Positions 56,975 through 64,000 of a DNA stretch of 64,000 nucleotides are shown here, piece by piece. The position numbers were made by a program, and so were the translations under genes. Each line of letters starts with the position of its first letter. Position 1 is the stretch's first letter. The stretch is from Pandoraea sp. PE-S2T-3 (lineage in GTDB: Bacteria; Pseudomonadota; Gammaproteobacteria; Burkholderiales; Burkholderiaceae), in assembly GCF_002179965.1 (NCBI RefSeq), contig NZ_NGUQ01000037.1, forward strand, positions 496,001 to 560,000, read 5' to 3'. The notes under the pieces were generated by a model that saw nothing but the letters and a program-made list of their open reading frames with translations, searched no databases and had not been told where the DNA came from.

Positions 56975-57784
56975 TCAGCGCGAGACCGTGGCGAAGAATG
57001 CCTGCGCCGCGTCGACCAGTGGTTCCATTTCATGGCGCACGCCGGGCAGCGCTTCGTATCGCGTGTCGACGCCGAGCGCGACCATCGCGTCGTACAGGTG
57101 GCGCAGTCGTTCGACGCGTGTCTTGCCGAGCGCATCGGCACCCGGCATCCAGTAAGGATGCGAAGGACTCTGAATCATGCCCTGCGGGTTGGTGTCGTCG
57201 GCGCCGACGACCAGATGCATGACGATGCTTTTGAGCGCGGCCCAGTCAACGGGCCGGCCGAAGCGTTTTTCAAAATCCTGCAAGCCGATCCACCACGGAT
57301 GCTCCGCATCGGGCAACGTGATCCCGCCGGGCGCTGCAATCGACGCAGCCCGCACGCGCGAGGCGTGCCCATACAGAAAGCGATGGGCGAAATGCGCGCC
57401 ACCGGAAAACCCGAACACGAGCATGCGATCCGCCGACACGTCGTAGGCATAGGCCACCTCGTCGATCATGTCTTTGGCGATGAGGTCGTAGCGAAGGTCG
57501 CCCTGCGCCAGATATTTGTAGGCATCGATGTTGTCGTCGCCCGTCATGCCCGCAGGGAACAACGGCGCCAGCACGATGCAATTGTCGCGCTCGGCAAAGT
57601 CGGCAAATCGATCGCGCAGCCGCTGGTTAGCGCGCTCGGTGCCGTGCACGGCGAGCAAGATCCGGCAGCGCGGCCGCGCCGGGTCGGCATAGCCGCGCGG
57701 CACATACAGGCAGTATGAAAAGCGCGGGTCCAGGCGGCACGAGAACGACATCGTCGGCCCGACGTGATATGGCGTGATCTTCAC
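56975..57784 (-). CDS. Alpha/beta hydrolase (esterase-like)
   Basis: 269 residues from GTG 57784, which has AAGGA about 9 nt upstream; the in-frame extension further upstream is low-complexity and overlaps the ABC promoter. Nucleophile Ser in GFSGGAHFAH, oxyanion LLAVHGTERAN, Asp in VGADDTNPQGM and His in LPGVRHEME. No signal peptide in this form, so cytoplasmic. A poly(3-hydroxyalkanoate)-depolymerase- or feruloyl-esterase-like fold; the substrate is probably the compound handled by the regulon. Confidence 0.8.
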   Translation of the reverse strand: MKITPYHVGPTMSFSCRLDPRFSYCLYVPRGYADPARPRCRILLAVHGTERANQRLRDRFADFAERDNCIVLAPLFPAGMTGDDNIDAYKYLAQGDLRYDLIAKDMIDEVAYAYDVSADRMLVFGFSGGAHFAHRFLYGHASRVRAASIAAPGGITLPDAEHPWWIGLQDFEKRFGRPVDWAALKSIVMHLVVGADDTNPQGMIQSPSHPYWMPGADALGKTRVERLRHLYDAMVALGVDTRYEALPGVRHEMEPLVDAAQAFFATVSR

Positions 57785-57901
57785 GAACGGTGATCCTTTC
57801 CGAGGGAGGGTGAAGGAAAAACAGGGCAGCGTCGCCGAAGCATGGCCATACGCGTCGTCACGTATTAGGGATACCCCGGGGTCGCATCGCTTATTGAACG
57901 G

Positions 57902-57933
57902 TTGTGAGTGTATCTCAAATTGGCTACTATTTG
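57902..57933 (+). promoter_or_regulatory. ABC operon promoter with GGCTACTA element
   Basis: TTGTGA (57902-57907), 17-nt spacer, TACTAT (57925-57930). The 14-mer TTGGCTACTATTTG (57920-57933) covers the -10 and, with CAAAT just before it, forms a CAAAT/ATTTG dyad. Same element as in the GntR and aldolase promoters. Confidence 0.65.
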
Positions 57934-58019
57934 CATCAAGGTGATCTTGCGGTGAAATGGCAGGGTCTCGAAGTTCTGGGATGTTCTGGAATTTGGCTGG
58001 CAATCGATTGGAGGAGCAG

Positions 58020-59195
58020 TTGAAAGCGAATAACGAAGGTAAGAACGGCACGGCGCCGGAAGGGCTTGTGCAGGAGGCAATGCCCGATGTCACGCGGCGC
58101 CGTCTGTTGGCGGCAGGCATGGTGGGCGTGGCGGGCACGGTCAGCGGATTCGGCTGGGTGGGCACCGGCACGGCATTTGCAGCACCGGCCGCCCCCGATC
58201 TGGAGACGAAGGCGCGCAGCGAGCAGGGCGTGCTGATTTACTCGAATTTGTCGAATGCCAACATGGCGCCGTTCCTCGCCGGATTGCGCGCGAAGTATCC
58301 GTGGCTCAAGGTCGATGCGCTGCATCTGGGACCGGCCGAGGTGTTCGAGCGCTATTACAGCGAGTCGTCGGTCGGACGCCGTAGCGCCGACCTGATCATC
58401 ACGGCCGCGCCGGATGCCTGGCTGCGCTTTCATGAGAAAGACGGCATCGAGCCGTACAACGTGCCTGACGCGGGCGCATTGCCCGCGTGGAGCAAGCCGC
58501 TGCCCGGGCTCTACACGTTCTCGACCGATCCGCTGGTGATGGTCTACAACAAGCTGCTGTTGCCGCCGGACAAGCGTCCCCAGTCCATGGCCGATCTCGC
58601 ACGCCTGAGCCAGCAATTCCCGGGGTTGTTCAATCGCAAGATCACCACGTACGACGCTGCCAAGCATGCGTTCGCCTACGTGTTGCAATGGACCTATGCT
58701 CGCGAGCGCGGCTGGCCGGCGCTGGAAGGCGTAGCCCGTGCCACGCAACTGGAGAGCAGCGGGGCGACGATGATCGAGAAGGTGACCACCGGCGAGTACT
58801 CGGCGGTGTACTTCGCATCAGGCGCCACCTTCTTCGAACGGTTGCGGCAGGAAAAGCGCGGCGACATTCTCGGCTGGAACCTGATCAAGGACGGCACACC
58901 GCTCATGCCGCGCGGCATGGCGATCACGCGACGCTCGCAAAGCAAGGCGTCCGCGAGTCTGGTGATGAACTGGCTGCTGTCGCACGACGGGCAGGTGAGC
59001 ATTGCGAACGGCGGCCTCGTGCCGTACCGCAGCGACGTCAAGCCGAATGAAGTGCCCGTGATTACCTACGCGCAGATCGTCGAGCAACTGGGGGCGAAGA
59101 ACGTCATCCAGATTGGCTACCCGCCCGAGATGTTGCGTGAGCAGCCGGCCTTCATCGCCAAGTGGCAAGCCACGTTTACCGGCGGGAGGAAGTGA
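58020..59195 (+). CDS. ABC substrate-binding protein (iron/polyamine type), Tat-exported
   Basis: 391 residues; twin-arginine signal VTRRRLLAAG begins about 23 residues in, then a type 2 binding fold: GVLIYSNLSNANMAPFLAGLRAKYPWLKV, RYYSESSVGRRSADLIITAA, IEKVTTGEYSAVYFASG, GDILGWNLIKDGTPLMPRGMAI. Looks like the AfuA/FbpA group, whose relatives bind iron(III), thiamine or organophosphonates. Start TTG 58020 with GGAGG 5 nt upstream is preferred to ATG 58080, which has its SD too close. First gene of an importer operon. Confidence 0.85.
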   Translation: MKANNEGKNGTAPEGLVQEAMPDVTRRRLLAAGMVGVAGTVSGFGWVGTGTAFAAPAAPDLETKARSEQGVLIYSNLSNANMAPFLAGLRAKYPWLKVDALHLGPAEVFERYYSESSVGRRSADLIITAAPDAWLRFHEKDGIEPYNVPDAGALPAWSKPLPGLYTFSTDPLVMVYNKLLLPPDKRPQSMADLARLSQQFPGLFNRKITTYDAAKHAFAYVLQWTYARERGWPALEGVARATQLESSGATMIEKVTTGEYSAVYFASGATFFERLRQEKRGDILGWNLIKDGTPLMPRGMAITRRSQSKASASLVMNWLLSHDGQVSIANGGLVPYRSDVKPNEVPVITYAQIVEQLGAKNVIQIGYPPEMLREQPAFIAKWQATFTGGRK

Positions 59196-59197
59196 GC

Positions 59198-60913
59198 ATG
59201 GCATCGCTCGCCAATGTGTTGCCGGAAGGCAGCGCACGCCGTCGCGTCGACCCCGAGCGCTGGGTGCCGCGATTCGTGTTTGTCGCCGTCTTGTTGCTCG
59301 TGGCAACGCCGCTGTGCCTGATCGTCTATCAATCGCTGATCGACCGCCCGTTGTACGACGGGCACGGCGTGCTGACTTCGCAGAACTACAGTGGGTTGCT
59401 GACCAGCCGCGCATTTCTTGAGGCGGCGGCCAACTCGTTCTATCTAGCGGTCGTGTCGACGATAGTCGCCACGGTCGTGGGCGTGCTAGGCGCGTTCTGT
59501 TTTACGCGGCTCGAACTGCCCGGCCAGCGCTGGCTGCGCGGCGTGATGTCGCTGCCTGTCTATTTGTCGCAGCTTGTGTTGGCGTTCGGCTGGTATGTGC
59601 TGTACGGGCCGTCGGGCTATGTGACATTGGCTGTGCAGCGCTGGCTGTCAGATACGCCATGGAATCTGTACTCGATTCTCGGCATGGGCGTGCTGGCCGG
59701 GGTGTCGCAGGCGCCATACGTCACGGTGCTGTGTTCAAGCGCGTTGTCGCTCTCTAACGGGTCGCTGGAAGATGCCGCCCGCACTACGGGGGCGAAGCCG
59801 TGGCGCGTAATGACCACGATCACGTTGCCGCTCATGCGTCCGTCGATCTTCTACAGCGCGCTGCTGGCGTTCGTGGGCGGGCTGGAGCTGTTGTCGATTC
59901 CGCTGATCTTCGGCGCACCGTCGAATCTGGAGTTCTTCACCACGTTCCTGTACCGCGAAGCGCTGGGCCAGACGTCCCCAAATTACGGCATGTTGGGCGC
60001 GGCGGCGGTCTACATGCTGATCTGTGTGGCGCTGCTGGTCATCGTGCAGCAACGCATGCTCGGCAACACGCAGCGCTTTGTCACCTTGCGCGGCAAAGCG
60101 CAGCGTCACCGGGCAACGCGCGTGGGCGGCTGGCGTTTCGTGATCGCGATGCTGTGGTGGCTGTACCTCGCCATCAGCGTGCTGTTGCCGATTGCCGGGC
60201 TGGTGGCACGCTCTGCCGTGCAGTTCCTGAGTCCGTTGGTGTCGCCGCTGGATTATCTGACGGCGTCGAACTACCAGCAGCTCTTCACGCAGTCGGAATA
60301 CTGGCACGCCATCACCAACAGCCTTTTCGTGGCCGGCATCGGCGCGGCATTGGCGACGGCGTTCGTGGCACTGGTGGTGCTTTGTGTGCAGCGCTCGAAC
60401 TTCCGCTGGCGCCGGTCGCTGGAAGTGTTGTGTCTGGCGCCGCGCGCCGTGCCCGGCATCGTGGTGGGCATCGGTTTCCTCTGGCTCACCTTGTGGCTGC
60501 CCGGCATGGGCGTGCTCTACGGCACCCTGTGGCTGCTCATCATCGCGTTTTCGATGCGCAACCTGCCGACGGCATTCGCCGCGATGGCGCCCACGTTCAT
60601 GCAGATCGGTCGCGAACTCGATCAGGCCTCGCGCGCCTGCGGGGCGACGTGGTGGCAGACCAGCCGCAACATCGTGCTGCCGCTGGGGCGCCGCGCGATG
60701 GCCAGTAGTTATCTGTTGCTGTTCGTGAGTTTTCTGAAGGAGTACGCCGCTGCCGTGTTTCTGGTCGCGCCGACGAGTCAGGTCATCGGCCCGACCATGT
60801 TGCGGCTGTGGACCAATGGCGATTTCGGACCGGTGGCGGCGCTGTCGATCGTGCAACTGTTGCTGACCTTGGCGCTGGTAATGGTCGCCAAGGCGCTTGG
60901 AAAGGGTAAATAA
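59198..60913 (+). CDS. ABC permease, fused two-domain FbpB type
   Basis: 571 residues carrying two permease domains in one chain, each with about six helices and its own EAA loop (EDAARTTGAKPWRVMTTITLPL near 200; DQASRACGATWWQTSRNIVLPL near 480). Two-domain permeases are typical of iron(III)- and related-substrate importers. Starts 2 nt after the binding-protein stop, with GGAGGA in the intervening overlap. Inner membrane. Confidence 0.92.
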   Translation: MASLANVLPEGSARRRVDPERWVPRFVFVAVLLLVATPLCLIVYQSLIDRPLYDGHGVLTSQNYSGLLTSRAFLEAAANSFYLAVVSTIVATVVGVLGAFCFTRLELPGQRWLRGVMSLPVYLSQLVLAFGWYVLYGPSGYVTLAVQRWLSDTPWNLYSILGMGVLAGVSQAPYVTVLCSSALSLSNGSLEDAARTTGAKPWRVMTTITLPLMRPSIFYSALLAFVGGLELLSIPLIFGAPSNLEFFTTFLYREALGQTSPNYGMLGAAAVYMLICVALLVIVQQRMLGNTQRFVTLRGKAQRHRATRVGGWRFVIAMLWWLYLAISVLLPIAGLVARSAVQFLSPLVSPLDYLTASNYQQLFTQSEYWHAITNSLFVAGIGAALATAFVALVVLCVQRSNFRWRRSLEVLCLAPRAVPGIVVGIGFLWLTLWLPGMGVLYGTLWLLIIAFSMRNLPTAFAAMAPTFMQIGRELDQASRACGATWWQTSRNIVLPLGRRAMASSYLLLFVSFLKEYAAAVFLVAPTSQVIGPTMLRLWTNGDFGPVAALSIVQLLLTLALVMVAKALGKGK

Positions 60914-60914
60914 C

Positions 60915-62000
60915 ATGGCTGCATTGCAAATCGACTCGTTGTGCAAGCGTCACGGCGATGTCGACATTCTGAAGAACGTTTCGCTGGAAGTTCGCGATGG
61001 CGAATTCCTGACGCTGCTCGGCCCCAGCGGCTGCGGCAAGTCCACCACGTTGTTCTCGATTGCCGGGCTTGAAACACCGACGAGCGGGCGCATCACGCTT
61101 GGCTCAGTGCGGCTTTTCGATCGCGACGAGAACATCGAGCTTGCCCCGGAGGCACGCAATTGCGGTCTTGTCTTTCAGTCGTACGCGCTTTGGCCTCACA
61201 TGACCGTGCGGGAGAACGTGGCGTATCCGTTGCGCTTACGCGGGGTGCGCAAGGCCGTGCTCGATCAGAAAGTGGACGACGCGCTCGGGCTGGTCGAAAT
61301 GCTGCCGTTGGCCCAGCGCTATCCGCACGAACTTTCCGGCGGGCAGCAGCAACGCGTCGCACTGGCCCGCACGCTGGTCTACGAGCCGACGTTGTTGCTG
61401 TTGGACGAGCCGCTCTCTAATCTCGATTCGACGTTGCGACTGCGCGCGCGCGGCTGGTTGCGTGAATTGCAGCGCCGGCTGCGGATCACGACCGTGTATG
61501 TGACGCACGATCAGGACGAAGCGCTCTCGTTGAGCGACCGCATCGCCGTCATGAGCGCGGGCCGGATCGTGCAGATCGGTACGCCGCGCGATATCTATCA
61601 AGCCCCGCGCAACCCGTTTGTGGCGGACTTTGTCGGGCACAGCAACCTGCTGTCGTGCACCGTCGAGTCGGTCGGTGTTGCGGGCGACCGGACCGTGCGC
61701 TTGGCTGACGGGCAGTTGTTGCGCGCGCAGACCGGCGCGGTGGCACTGGGCAGTGCGGCACAAATCGCGATCCGGGCCGATCACGTGGAGATCGTCGATA
61801 CGAACGACGCGCTGCCGAACGTGATTCGCGGCAACGTGCTGCAACGCGACTTTCTTGGCACGCACATGGAGTATCTCGTCGCCATCGGCGGGGCCGAGGT
61901 GCGTGTGCGCGCGGCGCGCGAGATTCAGGCAGACAGGGTCTGGCTGCACTTGCCGCAGGACCGCTGCATGCTTTTCGATGCACCGGCCGTGCCTGCCTAG
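60915..62000 (+). CDS. ABC transporter ATP-binding protein (FbpC/PotA group)
   Basis: 361 residues. Walker A GPSGCGKST 36-44, Q-loop FQSYALWPHM, signature LSGGQQQR 140-147, Walker B LLLDEPLSNLD near 160, switch His in VTHDQDEAL, and a C-terminal TOBE domain from about 240 (AQIAIRADHVEIV). Completes the importer begun at 58020; start 1 nt after the permease stop. Confidence 0.94.
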   Translation: MAALQIDSLCKRHGDVDILKNVSLEVRDGEFLTLLGPSGCGKSTTLFSIAGLETPTSGRITLGSVRLFDRDENIELAPEARNCGLVFQSYALWPHMTVRENVAYPLRLRGVRKAVLDQKVDDALGLVEMLPLAQRYPHELSGGQQQRVALARTLVYEPTLLLLDEPLSNLDSTLRLRARGWLRELQRRLRITTVYVTHDQDEALSLSDRIAVMSAGRIVQIGTPRDIYQAPRNPFVADFVGHSNLLSCTVESVGVAGDRTVRLADGQLLRAQTGAVALGSAAQIAIRADHVEIVDTNDALPNVIRGNVLQRDFLGTHMEYLVAIGGAEVRVRAAREIQADRVWLHLPQDRCMLFDAPAVPA

Positions 62001-62225
62001 TGGGCACGGACGTGATCTCGCAACCGAAATTCGCGCTTGCCGCCAGCGATGGCGACAGGCGCGGGTAGGGTAGGGGTAGTTGTTTTGGCAGTAGGTGCCG
62101 CATGCCTTCGCTCCCGACATCAGGGCGCCCTGTCGGGGGCGTTGGCAGGCGCATTTCTCTTCTCGCTCGTGACCCGTGGTGTTTGCACGGCGATCGATTG
62201 TTTTTATCAATTAGGACTGCGTATT

Positions 62226-63329
62226 ATGAAAAAAAGAAGTATCGCGGCTGGCGCTCTGCTCACATTCAGCGGGTATGCGGCGGCGCAGAGTCAGGTGACG
62301 ATCTACGGGATTCTGGACAACGGCGTGAACTACACGACGAATCAGGGCGGGTCACACAATGTTCAGGTGGCGGGCGGCGCGCTTAACGGCAACCGCTGGG
62401 GACTGCGGGGCACGGAGGATCTGGGCGGCGGGCTGCAAGCGATCTTCCGTCTGGAGAACGGGTTCGACATCACTAACGGCAAGCTCGCCAACAACAGCCG
62501 GGAGTTCGGCCGGCAGGCGTTCGTCGGGCTGTCCGGTGACTTCGGCTCGGTCACGATCGGCCGGCATTACGACTCGCTGGGCACCTTCCTCGGGCCGCTG
62601 GCATCGAGCAACAAGCTGGTCGGTTTCATGAGCTCTCACCCGGGCGATGCCGATAACGTCGATTCGACCGCCCGTGTGAACAACTCGGTGCGCTTTAACA
62701 GCGCCGACTACAAGGGCTTCACGTTTGGTGGCGTGTACAGCTTCGGCGGCGTGGCCGGGTCCTACCGCACGAATCAGATCTACAGCTTGGGGGCCAGCTA
62801 TCTGCGCGGGCCGCTGCATCTGGGCTTCGGTTACCTGAATGCACAGAACCCGCTCACGTCGATGTACGACGGCAGCATGACGAGCCCTGTCACTAGTGGC
62901 TATTCGAACGCGAAGTCGTTGCAGGTGATCGGGGCCGGGGGCTCGTACCAGTTGGGGCCGGTCAAGTTGGGACTGCTCTACACGAACACGCAGTTCAAGG
63001 ACGTCAGCTTCTCGAGCACGACGCCGTTCAGGGGCACGGCGAAGATGAACAACTACGAGCTGAACGCCCAGTACACGTGGTCGCCTGCGGTCGTGATCTC
63101 CGGGGCCTACACGTACACGCGTGCCGAAAACGCGCGGTATCAGCAACTGAGTGCCGTGTACGACTACTTCCTGTCGAAACGCACGGACGTCTACGCCCTG
63201 GCGATTTACCAACGCGCCACCGGCCGGGATTCGACGGCCGGGCCTGCGGTTGCGCAGATCTATGGCGTGGCAGCGTCGTCGAGCAATGGGCAAGGGCTGC
63301 TGCGTGTTGGTGTGCGTCACCGCTTCTGA
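62226..63329 (+). CDS. Outer-membrane porin, OmpC-like trimeric type (second)
   Basis: 367-residue precursor: Lys-rich signal peptide ending near YAAAQS, mature start QVTIYGILDNGVNY, RWGLRGTEDLGGGLQAIF and FGRQAFVGLSGDFGSVTIGR strands, C-terminal LLRVGVRHRF. Outer-membrane entry channel; beside a solute importer it may be the matched outer-membrane pore for the same substrate. ATG 62226 with AGGA 9 nt upstream; the longer frame lacks a signal peptide. Confidence 0.92.
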   Translation: MKKRSIAAGALLTFSGYAAAQSQVTIYGILDNGVNYTTNQGGSHNVQVAGGALNGNRWGLRGTEDLGGGLQAIFRLENGFDITNGKLANNSREFGRQAFVGLSGDFGSVTIGRHYDSLGTFLGPLASSNKLVGFMSSHPGDADNVDSTARVNNSVRFNSADYKGFTFGGVYSFGGVAGSYRTNQIYSLGASYLRGPLHLGFGYLNAQNPLTSMYDGSMTSPVTSGYSNAKSLQVIGAGGSYQLGPVKLGLLYTNTQFKDVSFSSTTPFRGTAKMNNYELNAQYTWSPAVVISGAYTYTRAENARYQQLSAVYDYFLSKRTDVYALAIYQRATGRDSTAGPAVAQIYGVAASSSNGQGLLRVGVRHRF

Positions 63330-63393
63330 GTGCGCGTGTGACTCGTGGCGGCACCTTTGACTCTTGAGATCACGGGTGCCGTCCCGCGGGTCA

Positions 63394-63789
63394 TCAATTT
63401 GCGGGCAACTTCGCGATTACCTTGATTTCGAACTGAAAGCCGTACAGCCACGTCACGCCCACGGCGGTCAGTGTCGGGTGGGGCGCCTCGCCCCAGTACT
63501 CGGGCACGATTTTCCACACGCGCTCGAACGTCGCCGCCGGGTCGACCATGAACACCGTCACGTCGACCACGTCGTCGAAGGTGCAGCCGGCCGCTTTCAA
63601 GATGGCGTTGAGATTATCGAAAGCACGGCGTACCTGCGCTTCGAGATCGGGCTCCGGCGACCCGTCTTCCCGGCTGCCGACCTGTCCGGAGACGAACAGG
63701 AAACCGTCGGCGCGAATCGCCGGGGAGTAACGGTTGCGGTCATACAGGGCCTGACGGCCGGCAGGAAATACCACGTCACGAATCGTCAT
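63394..63789 (-). CDS. RidA/YjgF-family protein without the catalytic Arg
   Basis: 131 residues with the RidA fold (YSPAIRADGFLFVSGQVG, QVRRAFDNLNAILKAAGCTFDDVVDVTVFM, EIKVIAKL). Archetypal RidA imine/enamine deaminases need an Arg in a PARSxVxV motif; here the segment is HPTLTAVGV, with Leu107 in place of Arg. This puts it among the Rid groups outside Rid1-3, which tend to sit in catabolic operons. Possibly acts on an intermediate of the neighbouring pathway. ATG 63789. Confidence 0.88.
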   Translation of the reverse strand: MTIRDVVFPAGRQALYDRNRYSPAIRADGFLFVSGQVGSREDGSPEPDLEAQVRRAFDNLNAILKAAGCTFDDVVDVTVFMVDPAATFERVWKIVPEYWGEAPHPTLTAVGVTWLYGFQFEIKVIAKLPAN

Positions 63790-63889
63790 TCATCCACTCC
63801 ATCGATGGGCCGCAGGCGGCCCGGGTTATGTGATGAAGGCACTCTAAGCGGGCAGGCGAACGCGATAAACGGGCAACTGTATCCTTCAC

Positions 63890-63908
63890 TGTTTGTAAAA
63901 TGCAAACA
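63890..63908. promoter_or_regulatory. Palindrome TGTTTG-N7-CAAACA, candidate LysR site
   Basis: Perfect 6-bp arms 7 nt apart, about 46 nt upstream of the partial LysR gene and 100 nt from the divergent RidA-like gene. Fits a LysR box. Confidence 0.5.
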
Positions 63909-63954
63909 ATCGAAAGTCCCGAATATCTCGATCCCGATCGCTCAGGAGGTGCCT

Positions 63955-64000
63955 TTGGACCGATTCGACGCCATGCAGGCGTTTGTGCGTGTGGTGGAGG
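63955..64000 (+). CDS. LysR-family regulator, 5' end only
   Basis: TTG start at 63955 with AGGAGG a few bases upstream; the visible MDRFDAMQAFVRVVE is the usual N-terminus of LysR proteins. The rest lies beyond the window. Divergent from the RidA-like gene, which it may control. Confidence 0.75.
   Translation, partial: MDRFDAMQAFVRVVE

Noticed and set aside
57957-58019. N-terminal extension of the Tat-exported binding protein to an upstream ATG
   Set aside because: No Shine-Dalgarno before it; GGAGG 5 nt before the TTG at 58020 is far better and keeps a sensible Tat signal.
59735-60946. 403-codon frame antisense to the fused permease
   Set aside because: His/Gln/Arg-rich shadow of a clear membrane protein.

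Overview
The window is high-GC, gene-dense DNA (no gap between genes exceeds about 250 bases) from a betaproteobacterium of the Burkholderiaceae, most plausibly Burkholderia or Pandoraea. The basis is the two OmpC-type trimeric porins with the C-terminal Phe of this family, the great number of LysR regulators and ABC importers, and a 2,2-dialkylglycine decarboxylase of exactly 433 residues that matches, as I remember it, the Burkholderia cepacia enzyme almost without gaps. The genus is inference. No tRNA, rRNA, CRISPR array, insertion sequence or phage gene was seen, so this looks like chromosomal accessory metabolism rather than a recent island.

Layout. 0-5 kb: histidine utilisation, transcribed leftward as hutU-hutH-amino-acid permease, with a TGTA-N2-TACA HutC-type operator in front of hutU and a small YCII-domain gene facing away. 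5-11.3 kb: a porin, then a leftward ABC importer operon (permease-ATPase-binding protein-permease) ending in a LOG-like gene. 11.5-18.5 kb: two LysR genes, an alginate-lyase-type polysaccharide lyase, a mitochondrial-type aconitase with a divergent LysR, and an O-methyltransferase plus NAD(P)-binding protein divergent from a TetR gene with a palindromic operator. 19-21.4 kb: sulfonate-type binding protein with an SsuD-like flavin monooxygenase. 21.5-26.5 kb: DSD1-type PLP enzyme with a HAD hydrolase, two LysR genes, and a short-chain dehydrogenase paralogue lacking the catalytic Tyr followed by a tautomerase. 26.5-32.8 kb: TonB-dependent receptor with a small Cys-motif exported protein, another sulfonate-type binding protein, a GT39-like glycosyltransferase and an unrecognised Cys-rich protein. 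32.8-35.7 kb: tungstate/molybdate-type binding protein and permease behind a perfect ModE-like palindrome but with no ATPase gene, then an exported esterase. 35.7-38.1 kb: dgdA and its divergent LysR dgdR.

38.2-48.8 kb is a sulfur-scavenging block, all rightward: entericidin-like lipoprotein, NtaA/DszA-type monooxygenase, sulfonate-type binding protein, YeiH-type exporter, a 53-residue membrane protein, a second NtaA-type monooxygenase, then a complete SsuABC-like importer (binding protein, ATPase, two permeases) and a rhodanese. The likely logic is import of organosulfur compounds, oxidative C-S cleavage, and disposal or use of the released sulfur. The three isolated binding proteins (19.2, 29.5 and 40 kb) may share this one permease/ATPase set. 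48.8-53.5 kb holds a LysR gene, penicillin-binding protein 1A and a D-cysteine-desulfhydrase-like gene.

53.5-63.8 kb is the most interesting part: a GntR/FadR-type regulator, an HpcH/HpaI aldolase, a nitrilase-superfamily amidohydrolase, a proline-iminopeptidase-like hydrolase, an esterase, an Fbp-type ABC importer, a porin and a RidA-like protein. A shared element with core GGCTACTA occurs four times in its promoter regions: once in the regulator leader, twice inside the aldolase promoter and once on the -10 box of the ABC operon. This suggests one regulon for uptake and hydrolysis of an unknown amide- or ester-containing compound.
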